Origin: JAIBAC01 sp046331095
GTDB lineage: Bacteria > Actinomycetota > Acidimicrobiia > UBA2766
Assembly: GCA_046331095.1 (NCBI GenBank)
Contig: JAXLRM010000004.1
Span: forward strand, 682,001 to 746,000
Direction of reading: 5' to 3'
Length of the DNA stretch: 64,000 nt
A program made the translations under genes and the position numbers. Each line of letters opens with the position of its first letter. Positions within the stretch are counted from its first letter, which is position 1. Under the pieces are notes generated by a model. It was not told where the DNA came from and ran no database searches. It saw only the letters and a program-made list of their open reading frames with translations. This document shows positions 8,228 through 17,254 of this stretch, piece by piece.

Positions 8228-11200
8228 TGATGCCGAGTGCCGTCCTGGGCAAGCTCGACGGACTCTGGTCACGACGCTGGGTGCGCCGGCTCGTGGCGGC
8301 GGCCGCCCTCGCCGGCGGATGGGCGGCAGCCGCGGCGTTCCTGCCACAAGGGGCACCGCCGGGGCTCGTGCTGGCCGGTGCCGTGCTGGGCTCGGCGACC
8401 GCACTCGTCGCGCTCGGCCTCATCCTCGTCTACCGCGCCAACCGCATCGTCAACTTCGCGTACGGCTCCATGGGCGGCGCAGCCGGGATCATCGCGGTGA
8501 ACCTCTTCCTGTCGTGGCACTGGAACTACTTCGTGTCCCTCGCCTGCGCGGCCGTGCTCGGCCTCGGTGTCGGTGCCCTCGTCGAGGTCACCGTCGTGCG
8601 GCGCTTCTCGCGGGCGTCACGGCTCGTGCTCACGGTCGCGACGATCGGCCTCGCGCAGGTCCTCGGCGGCATCGAGCTCCTCGTGCCGGGGGTCCTGTTC
8701 GGCTCCAAGAGCTCGATCCTGGGCGGGTACGCGACGCCGCTGTCGTCGTGGTCGGTGTCGGTCGGTCCGGTCCTGCTCAACGGTGACTACTTCCTCGTCG
8801 TGGTGTGCGTACCGGTCGCGGTAGCGGGCCTCGCCTGGTTCCTGATGCGCTCCGACGCGGGCACCGCGATCCGGGCGGCGGCCGAGAACCGTGACCGGGC
8901 GCGGCTGCTCGGCATACCCGTGCGCCGCCTCAACACGTTGATCTGGGCGATCGCCGGCGCGCTAGCCACGTTGACGTTCTGTCTCAAGGCGCCTTTCCTC
9001 GGAGTCACGCCCGGCGCCGTCGCGGGACCGACGCTGCTGCTGCCGGCCCTCGCGGCCGCGGTGGTGGCACGCATGGAGTCCCTGCCGGTCGCGTTCGCGG
9101 CGGCGGTCGTCCTCGGTGTCGTCGAGCAGATCGTGCGCTGGAACACGACGACGCCCTCGCTCGTGGACGTCGTCTTCCTCGTCGTCATCCTCGGAGCGCT
9201 GTTGCTGCAGCGACGTCCGAAGGGGCGCTCCGACACGGGCGACTCGTCCTGGCAGGACGCCGCCGTGGTGCGGGCTGTGCCGCGTGCGCTCGCGCGTCTG
9301 CCGGAGGTGCGGGTCGCCTACATCGCGCTCGCGGTGCTCGGCCTCGCGGCAGTGGTGCTGGTCCCCTTCGTCGCGTCGACGTCGGTTCTCAACGTGATGA
9401 GCGTGACCGTGATCTGGTGCATCGTTGCCGTCAGCCTCGTGGTCCTGACCGGCTGGAGCGGCCACATCAGCCTCGGCCAGTTCGCCTTCGCGGGTGTCGG
9501 CGCGATGGTGGCGGGCAACCTGTTGTGGCGCTGGGACGTCGACTTGTTCGTCGCGCTCGCTGCCGCCGGTGCCGGAGGAGCGGTCGTCGCCCTCGTGCTC
9601 GGCCTACCGGCGCTGAGGATCCGCGGCCCCTTCCTCGCAGTCGTCACACTCGCGTTCGCGGTCGCGCTCGACAGCTACTTGCTCAACCCGAACAACTTCC
9701 CCGGCTGGGTACCGCAGCAGGTGGTGCGGCCCGTCTTGTGGGGTCGCTTCGACCTCGAGGACGAACGCGTCGCGTTCTGGTTCTGCGCCGCCGTCGGCCT
9801 CGTGGCGGTCCTGGCCGCCTACGGGGTGCGTCGTGCACGCAGCGGCCGCCTCCTCCTCGCAGCGCGTGACAACCCGCGGATGGCCGAGGCGATGGCGGTG
9901 CCGACTCGCTCGGTGACGCTCACGGCGTTCGTGTTCAGCGGGGTGCTCGCCGGTGTCGCCGGGGGTCTGCACGTGATGATCCTGCACGGTGCACGTGTGG
10001 GCACCTATCAGCCCGGCCAGAGCATCGAGGTGTTCTCGCAGGCGACGATCGGCGGCCTCGGCTCGGTGGGCGGCGCCCTGTTGGGCGTGATTTCGCTGCG
10101 CGGCGTCGAGAGCGTCGTGACCACGACCTGGCGGTTGCTCATCGGCGGGACCGGGCTCCTCGTGGTGTTGCTGGTCCTACCCGGCGGCCTCGGCAGTCTC
10201 GTCATCTCCCTGCGTGACAGGTGCCTGCGCATCGTCGCACGACGGCGCGGCATGGTGGTTGCAGGTCTCGTCGCGCCGCGGGTCGCGTCGGAGCGGGTGC
10301 GTGCTCCCGCGGGGCCGCCGCAGGTCGCGCGGCCGGACTCGGATCGTCCGGTCCCGTGGCGGCAGGCGCCTGCGAACGGCCAAGTCGCAGCGGGGCTCAC
10401 CACCGAACCCGTCCCCGTCGTCGAAGCCGAGCGTGGGGCGCCCCTGCTCGACTGCCACGCGGTCGACGCGTCATATGGCGCCCTGCAGGTCCTATTCGGC
10501 GTCGACTTCCAGGTGAGGCGTGGCGAGATCGTCGCCCTGCTCGGCACCAACGGCGCCGGCAAGTCGACCCTGCTGAAGGGCATCTGCGGTCTCGTCGACA
10601 CCGGCAGGGGAGCCGTGCGTCTCGCAGGCAAGGATCTGTCGCGGATGGCGGCGGAGCGGATCGCGGGAGCCGGAGTGCAGCTCATGCCGGGCGGCAGGGG
10701 GGTCTTCCCGTCGCTCAGTGTTGCCGACAACCTGCGCCTCGCGGCATGGACGTTCCGCCGGGACCGCAAGCGGGTCGAGAGCGAGACCGCGGGGATGCTC
10801 GAGCTGTTCCCGCCACTGCGGCGGCGACTCGGCACCGCGGCGGGCAACCTCAGCGGCGGCGAGCAGCAGCAGCTCGCGCTCGCACAAGCGTTGATGACCC
10901 GCCCCGAGTTGCTCCTCGTCGACGAGCTCTCCCTCGGCCTCGCGCCGACCGTCGTCGCGCAGCTCCTCGAGGTCGTGCGTGGGCTCAACCGTCGTGGTGT
11001 CACGATCGTTGTCGTCGAGCAGTCCGTCAACGTCGCGCTGACGCTCGCTCAACGAGCGGTGTTCATGGAGAAGGGTGAGGTCTGCTTCGAGGGGCCCACC
11101 CGCGACCTCCTCGACCGGCCCGACATCCTGCGATCGGTATTCCTCGCCGGCGCCGGTGCGGTCACGGGCGGAGGCCCTCGGAACGGAGACCGCGCCGGGA

Positions 11201-12276
11201 CCACCACGCCGGCTCGTGATGACGTCCTCCCCCCCGGCAACAACGGCACCGGCGACGCCAACGCCGACTCCAACGGACCGGCGCAGGGCGATGTGATCGC
11301 GAGCGTTCCGCTGGTCGAGTTGCCGATGGGGTCGCGGGCGGCCCCGCCTCACCACGCGTACTCGCGACCGCATCGTGGGGGCGAGATCGTCCTCGAGTGC
11401 CGCGCCGTGACCAAGCGCTTCGGCGGGATCACCGCCGTCGACGGCGTCGACCTCGGGGTGTGCGAGGGCAGCATCGTCGGACTCGTGGGCCAGAACGGCG
11501 CCGGCAAGACGACGCTGCTCGACTGCATCTCGGGCTTCGAGCGCGTCAACTCCGGCCGCATCCTCCTGCGTGGCCACGACATCACGAACTGGGCGCCCCA
11601 CGAGAGGGCCCGCGCGCGGCTCGGGCGCTCGTTCCAGGAGGCGAGGCTGTTCCCGTCCCTGAGCGTGCGCGAGACGATCGCCACTGCGTTCGAGCGCAAC
11701 GCGGCGTGCAGGTCGATCGTCGCCGACGCGTTCCACCAGCCGGCCAGCTTCGAGTCCGAGCTCGCAACGGCGGCGGGGGTCGACGGGCTCGTCGAGCTCC
11801 TCGGCCTCGGCGAGCACGCCGACAAGCTCGCGTCGGAGATCTCGACGGGCACACGGCGGATCGTCGAGCTCGCGTGCCTGCTGGCCGCCGACCCCGTGGT
11901 GCTCCTCCTGGACGAGCCGTCGGCGGGCGTGGCCCAGCGCGAGACCGAGGCGCTCGGGCCGCTGCTGATGCGTATCCGCGACCATACGGGCTGTGCGATG
12001 CTCGTGATCGAGCACGACATGCCGCTCCTGTCGGGCATCTGCGACCAGATGGTCGCGCTCGAGCTCGGCACCCCGATCGCGTGGGGCACACCCGCCGAGG
12101 TCCTCGCGGACGACCGTGTGATCGCGTCCTACCTCGGTACCGACGCGACGGCCATCGGCCGCTCCGGCGCAGTGCCCACGGCGGTGGGGCTGCCCGTGGA
12201 TGTGCAGACGGCCGTGCCGGTGCCGGTGCCCGCGCCCGCGCCCGCGCCCGTGGAGATGCCGCCCGCCAGCCGTTAG
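8227..12276 (+). CDS. Four-domain ABC importer fusion: LivH-LivM-LivF-LivG in one polypeptide
   Basis: One uninterrupted frame of about 1,349 residues contains the whole membrane and motor part of a branched-chain amino-acid-type importer. LivH-like permease is at about 50-330 (GLILVYRANRIVNFAYG), LivM-like permease at about 360-665 (LTGWSGHISLGQFAFAGVGA), LivF-like ATPase at about 738-975 (Walker A GTNGAGKST near 772, signature LSGGEQQQLALAQ, Walker B LLLVDELSLGLAP), and LivG-like ATPase at about 1050-1310 (Walker A GQNGAGKTT near 1090, variant signature ISTGTRRIVELA, Walker B VVLLLDEPSAG). Linkers are Ala/Pro/Gly-rich, and the tail is a Pro-Val/Pro-Ala repeat. These parts are normally four separate proteins; two- and three-domain fusions are known. 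It overlaps the upstream binding-protein gene by one base. Confidence 0.93.
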   Translation: MMPSAVLGKLDGLWSRRWVRRLVAAAALAGGWAAAAAFLPQGAPPGLVLAGAVLGSATALVALGLILVYRANRIVNFAYGSMGGAAGIIAVNLFLSWHWNYFVSLACAAVLGLGVGALVEVTVVRRFSRASRLVLTVATIGLAQVLGGIELLVPGVLFGSKSSILGGYATPLSSWSVSVGPVLLNGDYFLVVVCVPVAVAGLAWFLMRSDAGTAIRAAAENRDRARLLGIPVRRLNTLIWAIAGALATLTFCLKAPFLGVTPGAVAGPTLLLPALAAAVVARMESLPVAFAAAVVLGVVEQIVRWNTTTPSLVDVVFLVVILGALLLQRRPKGRSDTGDSSWQDAAVVRAVPRALARLPEVRVAYIALAVLGLAAVVLVPFVASTSVLNVMSVTVIWCIVAVSLVVLTGWSGHISLGQFAFAGVGAMVAGNLLWRWDVDLFVALAAAGAGGAVVALVLGLPALRIRGPFLAVVTLAFAVALDSYLLNPNNFPGWVPQQVVRPVLWGRFDLEDERVAFWFCAAVGLVAVLAAYGVRRARSGRLLLAARDNPRMAEAMAVPTRSVTLTAFVFSGVLAGVAGGLHVMILHGARVGTYQPGQSIEVFSQATIGGLGSVGGALLGVISLRGVESVVTTTWRLLIGGTGLLVVLLVLPGGLGSLVISLRDRCLRIVARRRGMVVAGLVAPRVASERVRAPAGPPQVARPDSDRPVPWRQAPANGQVAAGLTTEPVPVVEAERGAPLLDCHAVDASYGALQVLFGVDFQVRRGEIVALLGTNGAGKSTLLKGICGLVDTGRGAVRLAGKDLSRMAAERIAGAGVQLMPGGRGVFPSLSVADNLRLAAWTFRRDRKRVESETAGMLELFPPLRRRLGTAAGNLSGGEQQQLALAQALMTRPELLLVDELSLGLAPTVVAQLLEVVRGLNRRGVTIVVVEQSVNVALTLAQRAVFMEKGEVCFEGPTRDLLDRPDILRSVFLAGAGAVTGGGPRNGDRAGTTTPARDDVLPPGNNGTGDANADSNGPAQGDVIASVPLVELPMGSRAAPPHHAYSRPHRGGEIVLECRAVTKRFGGITAVDGVDLGVCEGSIVGLVGQNGAGKTTLLDCISGFERVNSGRILLRGHDITNWAPHERARARLGRSFQEARLFPSLSVRETIATAFERNAACRSIVADAFHQPASFESELATAAGVDGLVELLGLGEHADKLASEISTGTRRIVELACLLAADPVVLLLDEPSAGVAQRETEALGPLLMRIRDHTGCAMLVIEHDMPLLSGICDQMVALELGTPIAWGTPAEVLADDRVIASYLGTDATAIGRSGAVPTAVGLPVDVQTAVPVPVPAPAPAPVEMPPASR

Positions 12277-12312
12277 TCGGCCACCGCCCCGAGCCGGGCG
12301 TCCGGTGGGGTG

Positions 12313-12415
12313 TTGGAGAACAGACCGGCCAAACCCCGGGGCTTGGAGAACTGCGGCGCCCGTACGGGTCACTTTCGTTCTCCAACACCGGCTGGCTGGC
12401 CGGATCGTTCTCCAA
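12313..12415. repeat. Dispersed nested-hairpin repeat, family A (copy 1)
   Basis: Two copies of TTGGAGAAC (12313-12321, 12343-12351) face two copies of GTTCTCCAA (12377-12385, 12407-12415), giving nested stems; inner arms CGGCCA and TGGCCG and a central CCCGTACGGG can also pair. The element starts about 35 bp after the ABC fusion stop and could terminate its transcription. Copies 2 and 3 are at 25792 and 43059. Confidence 0.85.
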
Positions 12416-12450
12416 CGGCCGACTCCAGGACCAAGGGGGGGTGCTCGGAG

Positions 12451-12807
12451 GTGCACCGCATCTACGACCACGACCTCGAGGCGGGATCCGGAGGCGACCT
12501 CTACCGGGTCCTCGTCGACCGCCTGTGGCCGCGGGGCGTGAAGAAGAGCGACGCCGCCTTGGACCTGTGGGCCAAGGACGCCGCGCCGAGCACGGAGTAG
12601 CGCCGCTGGTACGGCCACGACCCCGACCTGTTCGCGGAGTTCTCGCGCCGCTACCGCGACGAGCTCACCGAGGCCACGGCAGCGGTGGCGGTCCAAGAGC
12701 TACGCCAACTCGCCCGTGAGCGCCACGTGGTCCTCCTCACCGCGACCAAGGACGTCGCGCACTCCGGCGCGGTCGTCCTCGCCGGAGTGGTCGGTGACGC
12801 CACGTGA
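12451..12807 (+). pseudogene. DUF488 (YeaO-like) protein gene interrupted by an in-frame TAG
   Basis: Read through one TAG (12598-12600), this frame encodes a complete 118-residue DUF488 protein: it opens VHRIYDHD, has the family motif RVLVDRLWPRGVKK, then DLWAKDAAPSTE, the amber codon where Leu is usual, RRWYGHDP, and ends VVLLTATKDVAHSGA. Only a single base separates the TAG from a Leu TTG. The rest is intact with normal codon use, so the lesion is recent, a sequencing error, or a recoded stop. The GTG at 12451 is the likely start. The family has no firm biochemical role. The gene sits between repeat families A and B. Confidence 0.75.
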
Positions 12808-12831
12808 CCTCGGGCGGCGAGAACCGGATCC

Positions 12832-12923
12832 CCGATCTGGGCGCCCACACCAGCCCGATGGGGCAGCCCGATGGGGTGGCGCGCCCAAGTCGGGGGAGTC
12901 GCGGGCGGGCGCGCCCAGGTCGG
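12832..12923. repeat. Dispersed GGCGCGCC-type hairpin repeat, family B (copy 1, inverted orientation)
   Basis: The interval contains GGCGCGCCCAAGTCGGGG and GGGCGCGCCCAGGTCGG and pairs internally through the GGCGCGCC palindromes. Read on the minus strand it matches copies 2 (17151) and 3 (56341), with the shared elements CGACTTGGGCGCGCC and CATCGGGGT-like spacers. It lies between the DUF488 stop and the acetoacetyl-CoA synthetase gene. Confidence 0.75.
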
Positions 12924-12977
12924 CACCGCGGACGGTGTCCCGCATGAGACGGGTCCGGGGCTGGTAGACCGGAGCCG

Positions 12978-14933
12978 ATGGAGCCCGAGATCCTGTGGAC
13001 CCCGCCGGCAGACGTACGTGAGCACTCGCGAATCGGGGCGTTCATGGCATGGCTCGACTCCGCCCGCGGCCTCGGCTTCGACGGCTACGACGACCTGTGG
13101 CGCTGGTCCGTCGACGACCTCGAAGGCTTCTGGGGTGCGATCTGGGACCACTTCGGCGTCGTCGCGCACGCCCAGCCCGAGCGCGTCCTCGCCGATGCCT
13201 CGCTGCCCGGCGCTCGCTGGTTCCCGGGCGCCACCCTCAACTACGCCGAGAACGTGCTCCGAGCCGCGGTGCAGGGCCCCGCCGTGGTGTCGCGTTCGCA
13301 GACCCGCGGCCCACTCGACCTGAGCGGCCCCGGGTTGCGCGACGCGGTCGGACGCGCGCGCGCGGGTCTCGCCCGCCTCGGCGTGGGTCGTGGGGACCGG
13401 GTCGCCGCGTACCTGCCCAACATCGCCGAGGCGGTCGTCGCGCTGCTGGCGACGGCGAGCCTCGGGGCGGTCTGGTCCTCGTGCGCGCCCGAGTTCGGGA
13501 TCCGCAGCGTCGTCGACCGCTTCGGCCAGATCGGCCCCAAGGTGCTGCTCGGCGTCGACGGGTACCGCTACGGCACCAAGGCGGTCGAGCGCACGGCCGA
13601 GCTCGCCGCGATCCGTGACGCACTGCCGACGGTCGAGGCGAGCGTCGTCGTCCCCTATCTCGACCGCGACTCCAGGTGCACCGGGTGGCTCACGTGGGAC
13701 GAGCTCTGCGCCGACGCCGCCGAACCCGACTTCGAGGCGGTCCCCTTCGACCACCCCCTCTACGTCCTGTACTCGTCGGGGACGACCGGCCTGCCCAAGC
13801 CGATCGTGCACTGCCACGGCGGCATCCTCGTCGAGCACCTCAAGATCCTCGCGCTCCACCACGACCTCGGCCCCGGCGACCGGTTCTTCTGGTTCTCCAC
13901 GACCGGGTGGATGATGTGGAACTACCTCGTCTCCGGTCTCGCGGTGGGTGCGTCGGTGGTGCTCTTCGACGGTGACCCCGCCCACCCGGACCTGGGGGGG
14001 TTGTGGCGCATGGCCGCCGAGACCGGGACGACGTTCTTCGGCACCAGTGCGCCGTTCCTGATGGCGTGCCGCAAGGAGGGCCTGCGCCCGGGCAGCGCGG
14101 TCGACCTGTCCCGCCTCCGCGGGGTCGGCTCGACCGGCGCGCCGCTGCCCGCAGAGGGCTTCCGCTGGGTGTACGACGCCGTCGGCCAGGATCTCCTGCT
14201 CGCTTCGGTCTCGGGCGGCACCGACGTGTGCACTGCATTCGTCGCCGGTTGCCCCCTGCTGGCCGTCCGTGCAGGCGAGATCTCCTGCCGCTGCCTCGGA
14301 GCACGGGTCGAGGCCTACGACGCCGGCGGTCGCCCCGTCGTGGGCGGGACCGGCGAGCTCGTCGTGACCGCGCCGATGCCGTCGATGCCGATCGGGTTCT
14401 GGGGCGACGACGACGGGTCGCGCTACAGGGCTGCCTACTTCGAGCGCTTCCCGGGCGTGTGGTGCCACGGCGACTGGATCTGCGTCAACGAGCGTGGCGG
14501 CTGCGTGATCACGGGCCGCTCGGACTCGACCCTGAACCGCGGGGGAGTGCGCCTGGGCACGAGCGACTTCTACTCCGTCGTCGAGGCGCTCCCGGAGGTG
14601 GCCGACAGCCTCGTCGTCCACCTCGAGGACACCACCGGTGGCGCGGGCGAACTCGTGCTGTTCGTGCAGGTGCGCCCCGGGGCCGAACTCGACGACGGGC
14701 TGCGCCGCACGATCGCGGGCGAGTTGCGCACGACGCTGTCGCCCCGCCACGTGCCGGACACGATCGTCGCCGTGGACGCCGTGCCGCGCACACTCTCGGG
14801 CAAGAAGCTCGAGGTCCCCGTCAAGCGCATCCTCTCGGGCATGGACGTCGAGCGTGCGGCTGCGCTCGGCGCGCTCGCGGACCCGGGCGCGCTGGCGCCG
14901 TTCGCGGCGATGGCGGCCGAGCGGCGCAGGTAG
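12978..14933 (+). CDS. Acetoacetyl-CoA synthetase
   Basis: 651-residue acyl-adenylate-forming enzyme that activates acetoacetate with ATP and CoA, linking ketone-body or polyhydroxybutyrate breakdown to acetyl-CoA. The N-terminal ACS-type domain (FWGAIWDHFGV, then ARWFPGATLNYAENVL) matches acetoacetyl-CoA synthetase rather than acetyl-CoA synthetase. The ATP loop is YSSGTTGLPKPIVH, the hinge region TGRSDSTLNRGGVRLG, and the catalytic Lys lies in the C-terminal LSGKKLEVPVKRIL. The ATG at 12978 begins the homology; CCGGAG is 4-5 bases upstream. It stands alone: no thiolase or CoA-transferase is adjacent. Confidence 0.92.
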   Translation: MEPEILWTPPADVREHSRIGAFMAWLDSARGLGFDGYDDLWRWSVDDLEGFWGAIWDHFGVVAHAQPERVLADASLPGARWFPGATLNYAENVLRAAVQGPAVVSRSQTRGPLDLSGPGLRDAVGRARAGLARLGVGRGDRVAAYLPNIAEAVVALLATASLGAVWSSCAPEFGIRSVVDRFGQIGPKVLLGVDGYRYGTKAVERTAELAAIRDALPTVEASVVVPYLDRDSRCTGWLTWDELCADAAEPDFEAVPFDHPLYVLYSSGTTGLPKPIVHCHGGILVEHLKILALHHDLGPGDRFFWFSTTGWMMWNYLVSGLAVGASVVLFDGDPAHPDLGGLWRMAAETGTTFFGTSAPFLMACRKEGLRPGSAVDLSRLRGVGSTGAPLPAEGFRWVYDAVGQDLLLASVSGGTDVCTAFVAGCPLLAVRAGEISCRCLGARVEAYDAGGRPVVGGTGELVVTAPMPSMPIGFWGDDDGSRYRAAYFERFPGVWCHGDWICVNERGGCVITGRSDSTLNRGGVRLGTSDFYSVVEALPEVADSLVVHLEDTTGGAGELVLFVQVRPGAELDDGLRRTIAGELRTTLSPRHVPDTIVAVDAVPRTLSGKKLEVPVKRILSGMDVERAAALGALADPGALAPFAAMAAERRR

Positions 14934-14977
14934 CGGCCGAGCGGCGCCGGGAGGGGTCGGTAGGGTCGGAGGCCGAG

Positions 14978-15883
14978 ATGGGCCACGCGCACAGCCACGA
15001 TCACACGAGCGCAGGGGCGCGCCACCGCGGACGCCTCGTGACCGCGTTCGTGCTCACCGTCGCGTTCCTCGTCGTGCAGGTCGTGGTCGCGCTCGTATCA
15101 GGCTCGCTCGCCCTGTTGAGCGACGCCGGTCACATGGCGACCGACGCCGTGGCGCTCGGGATGACCCTCGCCGCGATCACGCTGGCGTCGCGGCCCGCGT
15201 CGGACCCCCAGCGGACCTTCGGGATGTATCGTCTCGAGATCCTCGTGGCGCTCGCGAACGCGCTCTTGCTCTTCGGCGTGTCCGCCTATGTCGTGTACGA
15301 GGCGGTGCAGCGCTTCGCCGCACCGCCGGAGGTTCACGAGATCCCGGTCCTCGTCGTCGGCGTCGCCGGATTCGCCGTCAACGCCGTCTGCTTCCTCCTG
15401 CTGCGCGAGGGATCGGCGCAGCACCTCACCTTGAAGAGCGCCTACCTCGACGTACTCGCGGACATGGTCGGATCGCTCGCGGTGATCGTCTCGGCGGTGG
15501 TGATCCGGCTGACGGGCTGGGCGGTGCTCGACCCCCTCGTCGGCATCGCGCTCGGTCTCTGGATCCTGCCGCGGGCGTGGGGAGTCGCGCGTGACGCCTT
15601 GCGCATCCTGCTGCAGGCCGCACCGGCGCACACCGATGTCGTCGCGATCGGTCGTGATCTAGCGGCCGTGCCCGGCGTCGTCGATGTCCACGACCTCCAC
15701 GTGTGGACGCTGACGTCGGAGATGGACGTCGCCAGCGCGCACCTGATGATCTCCGAGGGCACCGACGGCCACGGCGTCCTCGACCGTGCACGCGACATCC
15801 TCGCCGAGACGCACGGGATCACCCACGCCACCCTGCAGGTCGAACCCGAGAACCACCGCGGTTGCGACGAGGTCGCGTGGTGA
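14978..15883 (+). CDS. Cation diffusion facilitator (CDF), probable zinc exporter
   Basis: 301-residue inner-membrane antiporter with six predicted helices and a cytoplasmic C-terminal domain (about 205-295). The His-rich start HAHSHDH and the helix-2 site SDAGHMATD are those of ZitB/CzcD-type zinc exporters. In helix 5 the usual H-x-x-x-D is replaced by D-x-x-x-D (YLDVLADMVGS), so the transport site would be His/Asp/Asp/Asp; this may alter selectivity. The ATG at 14978 follows GGAGGCCGAG and lies 44 bp after the acetoacetyl-CoA synthetase stop. No metal-responsive regulator is adjacent. Confidence 0.88.
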   Translation: MGHAHSHDHTSAGARHRGRLVTAFVLTVAFLVVQVVVALVSGSLALLSDAGHMATDAVALGMTLAAITLASRPASDPQRTFGMYRLEILVALANALLLFGVSAYVVYEAVQRFAAPPEVHEIPVLVVGVAGFAVNAVCFLLLREGSAQHLTLKSAYLDVLADMVGSLAVIVSAVVIRLTGWAVLDPLVGIALGLWILPRAWGVARDALRILLQAAPAHTDVVAIGRDLAAVPGVVDVHDLHVWTLTSEMDVASAHLMISEGTDGHGVLDRARDILAETHGITHATLQVEPENHRGCDEVAW

Positions 15884-16011
15884 CCCGCTGAAGTGCGCGC
15901 GTGCGTCGCGTGGGGAGGCGTGACTCGCGCACGTGTTCGGTTGGCGGCGGGAACGGCGGATTGTCGGGCCTCTCGCGGCGGGCAATACACTGGCCCGTCC
16001 ACAGGGACACG

Positions 16012-17148
16012 ATGGGAGACGCGATGGCGACCGCGACGGGCGCGGCATCACAGGTCACCGCCGACGGCGCCCGTTTCGACGACGGTGTCGTCGCGCCCCT
16101 GACGGTCTTCGACGGGGCGCGCGTCGCGCTCGGGCCAGCGGACCGGCTGCGCCACGTGCGTGCGCGGGCGCGTACCTTTCGCGAGGAGTTCCTCGACGAC
16201 GCGCCCGTCCGCTTCTACGCCACCCGCGGGCTCGTGCGCGTCCCGTACCCGCGCAAGTACGGCCTGCGCGACGCCTGCACCGTTCCGACACCTCTCGTGC
16301 ACATCCTCAACCGCCTCTTCGTGATCCGATTCGACTCCGCCGAGGGGACCAGGACGTTGCTGTTCTCCCCCTCCGACGTCGACGCCAACGCCGAGACACC
16401 GTTCTTCAAACGTCTCGCGACGATCGGTCCGCTCAGGTACGAGCCTGTCGGCCAGTACGGCCGCGACCTGCTCGCACCGAAGATCGCGACCGTCGTCGAC
16501 GCGCTCGAGACGCTGGGTGTCGCACCCGCGTCGGTCGACTACATCAGCTACGACCACCTGCACACCCAGGACCTGCGTGGATGGCTCGGGAGTGGCGGCG
16601 CCGCCGGGTACTTCCCGAACGCGAAGCTGCTCGTGCACCGCCAGGAATGGGCGACCGCGCAGGCGCTGCTTCCCCAGCAGAGGCAGTGGTACTGCCCCGG
16701 CGGGACCGAAGGCGTAGACGCTGCCAAGGTGGTGTGCTTCGACGGCTCGATCCGACTCGGCACGGGAGTCGCCCTCGTGCACACACCCGGACACACCGAG
16801 GGCAACCACAGCCTCGTGTGCCGCACACCCGAGGGGATAATGGTCTCCTCCGAGAACGGCATCGGCCCCGACACGTACGCTCCGCATGCCTCGCGGATCC
16901 CCGGCGTCGCCCGCTACGCCGCCACGACCGGTATGGAGGTCGTGCTCAACGGCAACACGCTCGAGGGCGCCGTCGACCAGTACATCTCGATGGTGCAGGA
17001 GCGCGAGATAGCCGGCCCCTCGGCGCGCAACCCCGACTTCCCCAACGTGGTGAGCTCCTCGGAACTCGCTCACTTCTGGGCGTTCCCGGGGATCCGGCCG
17101 ACGTTCTCCTTCGGCGAGCTCACCTTCGGCGAGATCACCCCCACCTGA
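16012..17148 (+). CDS. Metallo-beta-lactamase-fold hydrolase-like protein
   Basis: About 378 residues, predicted soluble. Metal-binding motifs of the metallo-beta-lactamase fold are recognisable: YDHLHTQDLRGW (H-x-H-x-x-D) at about 180 and HTPGHTEGNHS at about 258, which fits a dinuclear-metal hydrolase of the lactonase or glyoxalase II type. A long N-terminal region (about 1-110) precedes the fold. The ATG at 16012 is chosen because ACAGGGA lies 5 bases upstream; an ATG at 16024 is possible. TACACT at 15986-15991 could be its -10 box. The substrate is not known. It converges on the histidine phosphatase gene, with a family B repeat between. Confidence 0.7.
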   Translation: MGDAMATATGAASQVTADGARFDDGVVAPLTVFDGARVALGPADRLRHVRARARTFREEFLDDAPVRFYATRGLVRVPYPRKYGLRDACTVPTPLVHILNRLFVIRFDSAEGTRTLLFSPSDVDANAETPFFKRLATIGPLRYEPVGQYGRDLLAPKIATVVDALETLGVAPASVDYISYDHLHTQDLRGWLGSGGAAGYFPNAKLLVHRQEWATAQALLPQQRQWYCPGGTEGVDAAKVVCFDGSIRLGTGVALVHTPGHTEGNHSLVCRTPEGIMVSSENGIGPDTYAPHASRIPGVARYAATTGMEVVLNGNTLEGAVDQYISMVQEREIAGPSARNPDFPNVVSSSELAHFWAFPGIRPTFSFGELTFGEITPT

Positions 17149-17150
17149 AG

Positions 17151-17235
17151 TCCGACCTGGGCGCGCCGCCCCGGCGACTTCCCGACCTGGGCGCGCCGGC
17201 CCTATCGGGGTGGGGTGGGCGCGCCCGGAACGGGG
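17151..17235. repeat. Dispersed GGCGCGCC-type hairpin repeat, family B (copy 2)
   Basis: CGACCTGGGCGCGCCG occurs twice, followed by CGGGGTGGGGTGGGCGCGCCC; the GGCGCGCC cores can pair to form a long hairpin. It fills the gap between two convergent genes (stops at 17148 and 17255), as expected of a bidirectional terminator. Confidence 0.8.
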
Positions 17236-17254
17236 GGTCGGGGCCGGGAACGGG

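Noticed and set aside
8227..12276. Fusion of four Liv domains as an assembly artefact
   Set aside because: The frame is continuous, linkers are well formed, codon use is normal and both neighbours are coupled by overlapping codons; kept as a real gene, with a read check suggested.
15884..16011. GTGCGCG / CGCGCAC pair as a terminator after the CDF gene
   Set aside because: The loop is about 25 nt and the arms only 7 bp in very GC-rich sequence, so chance is likely.
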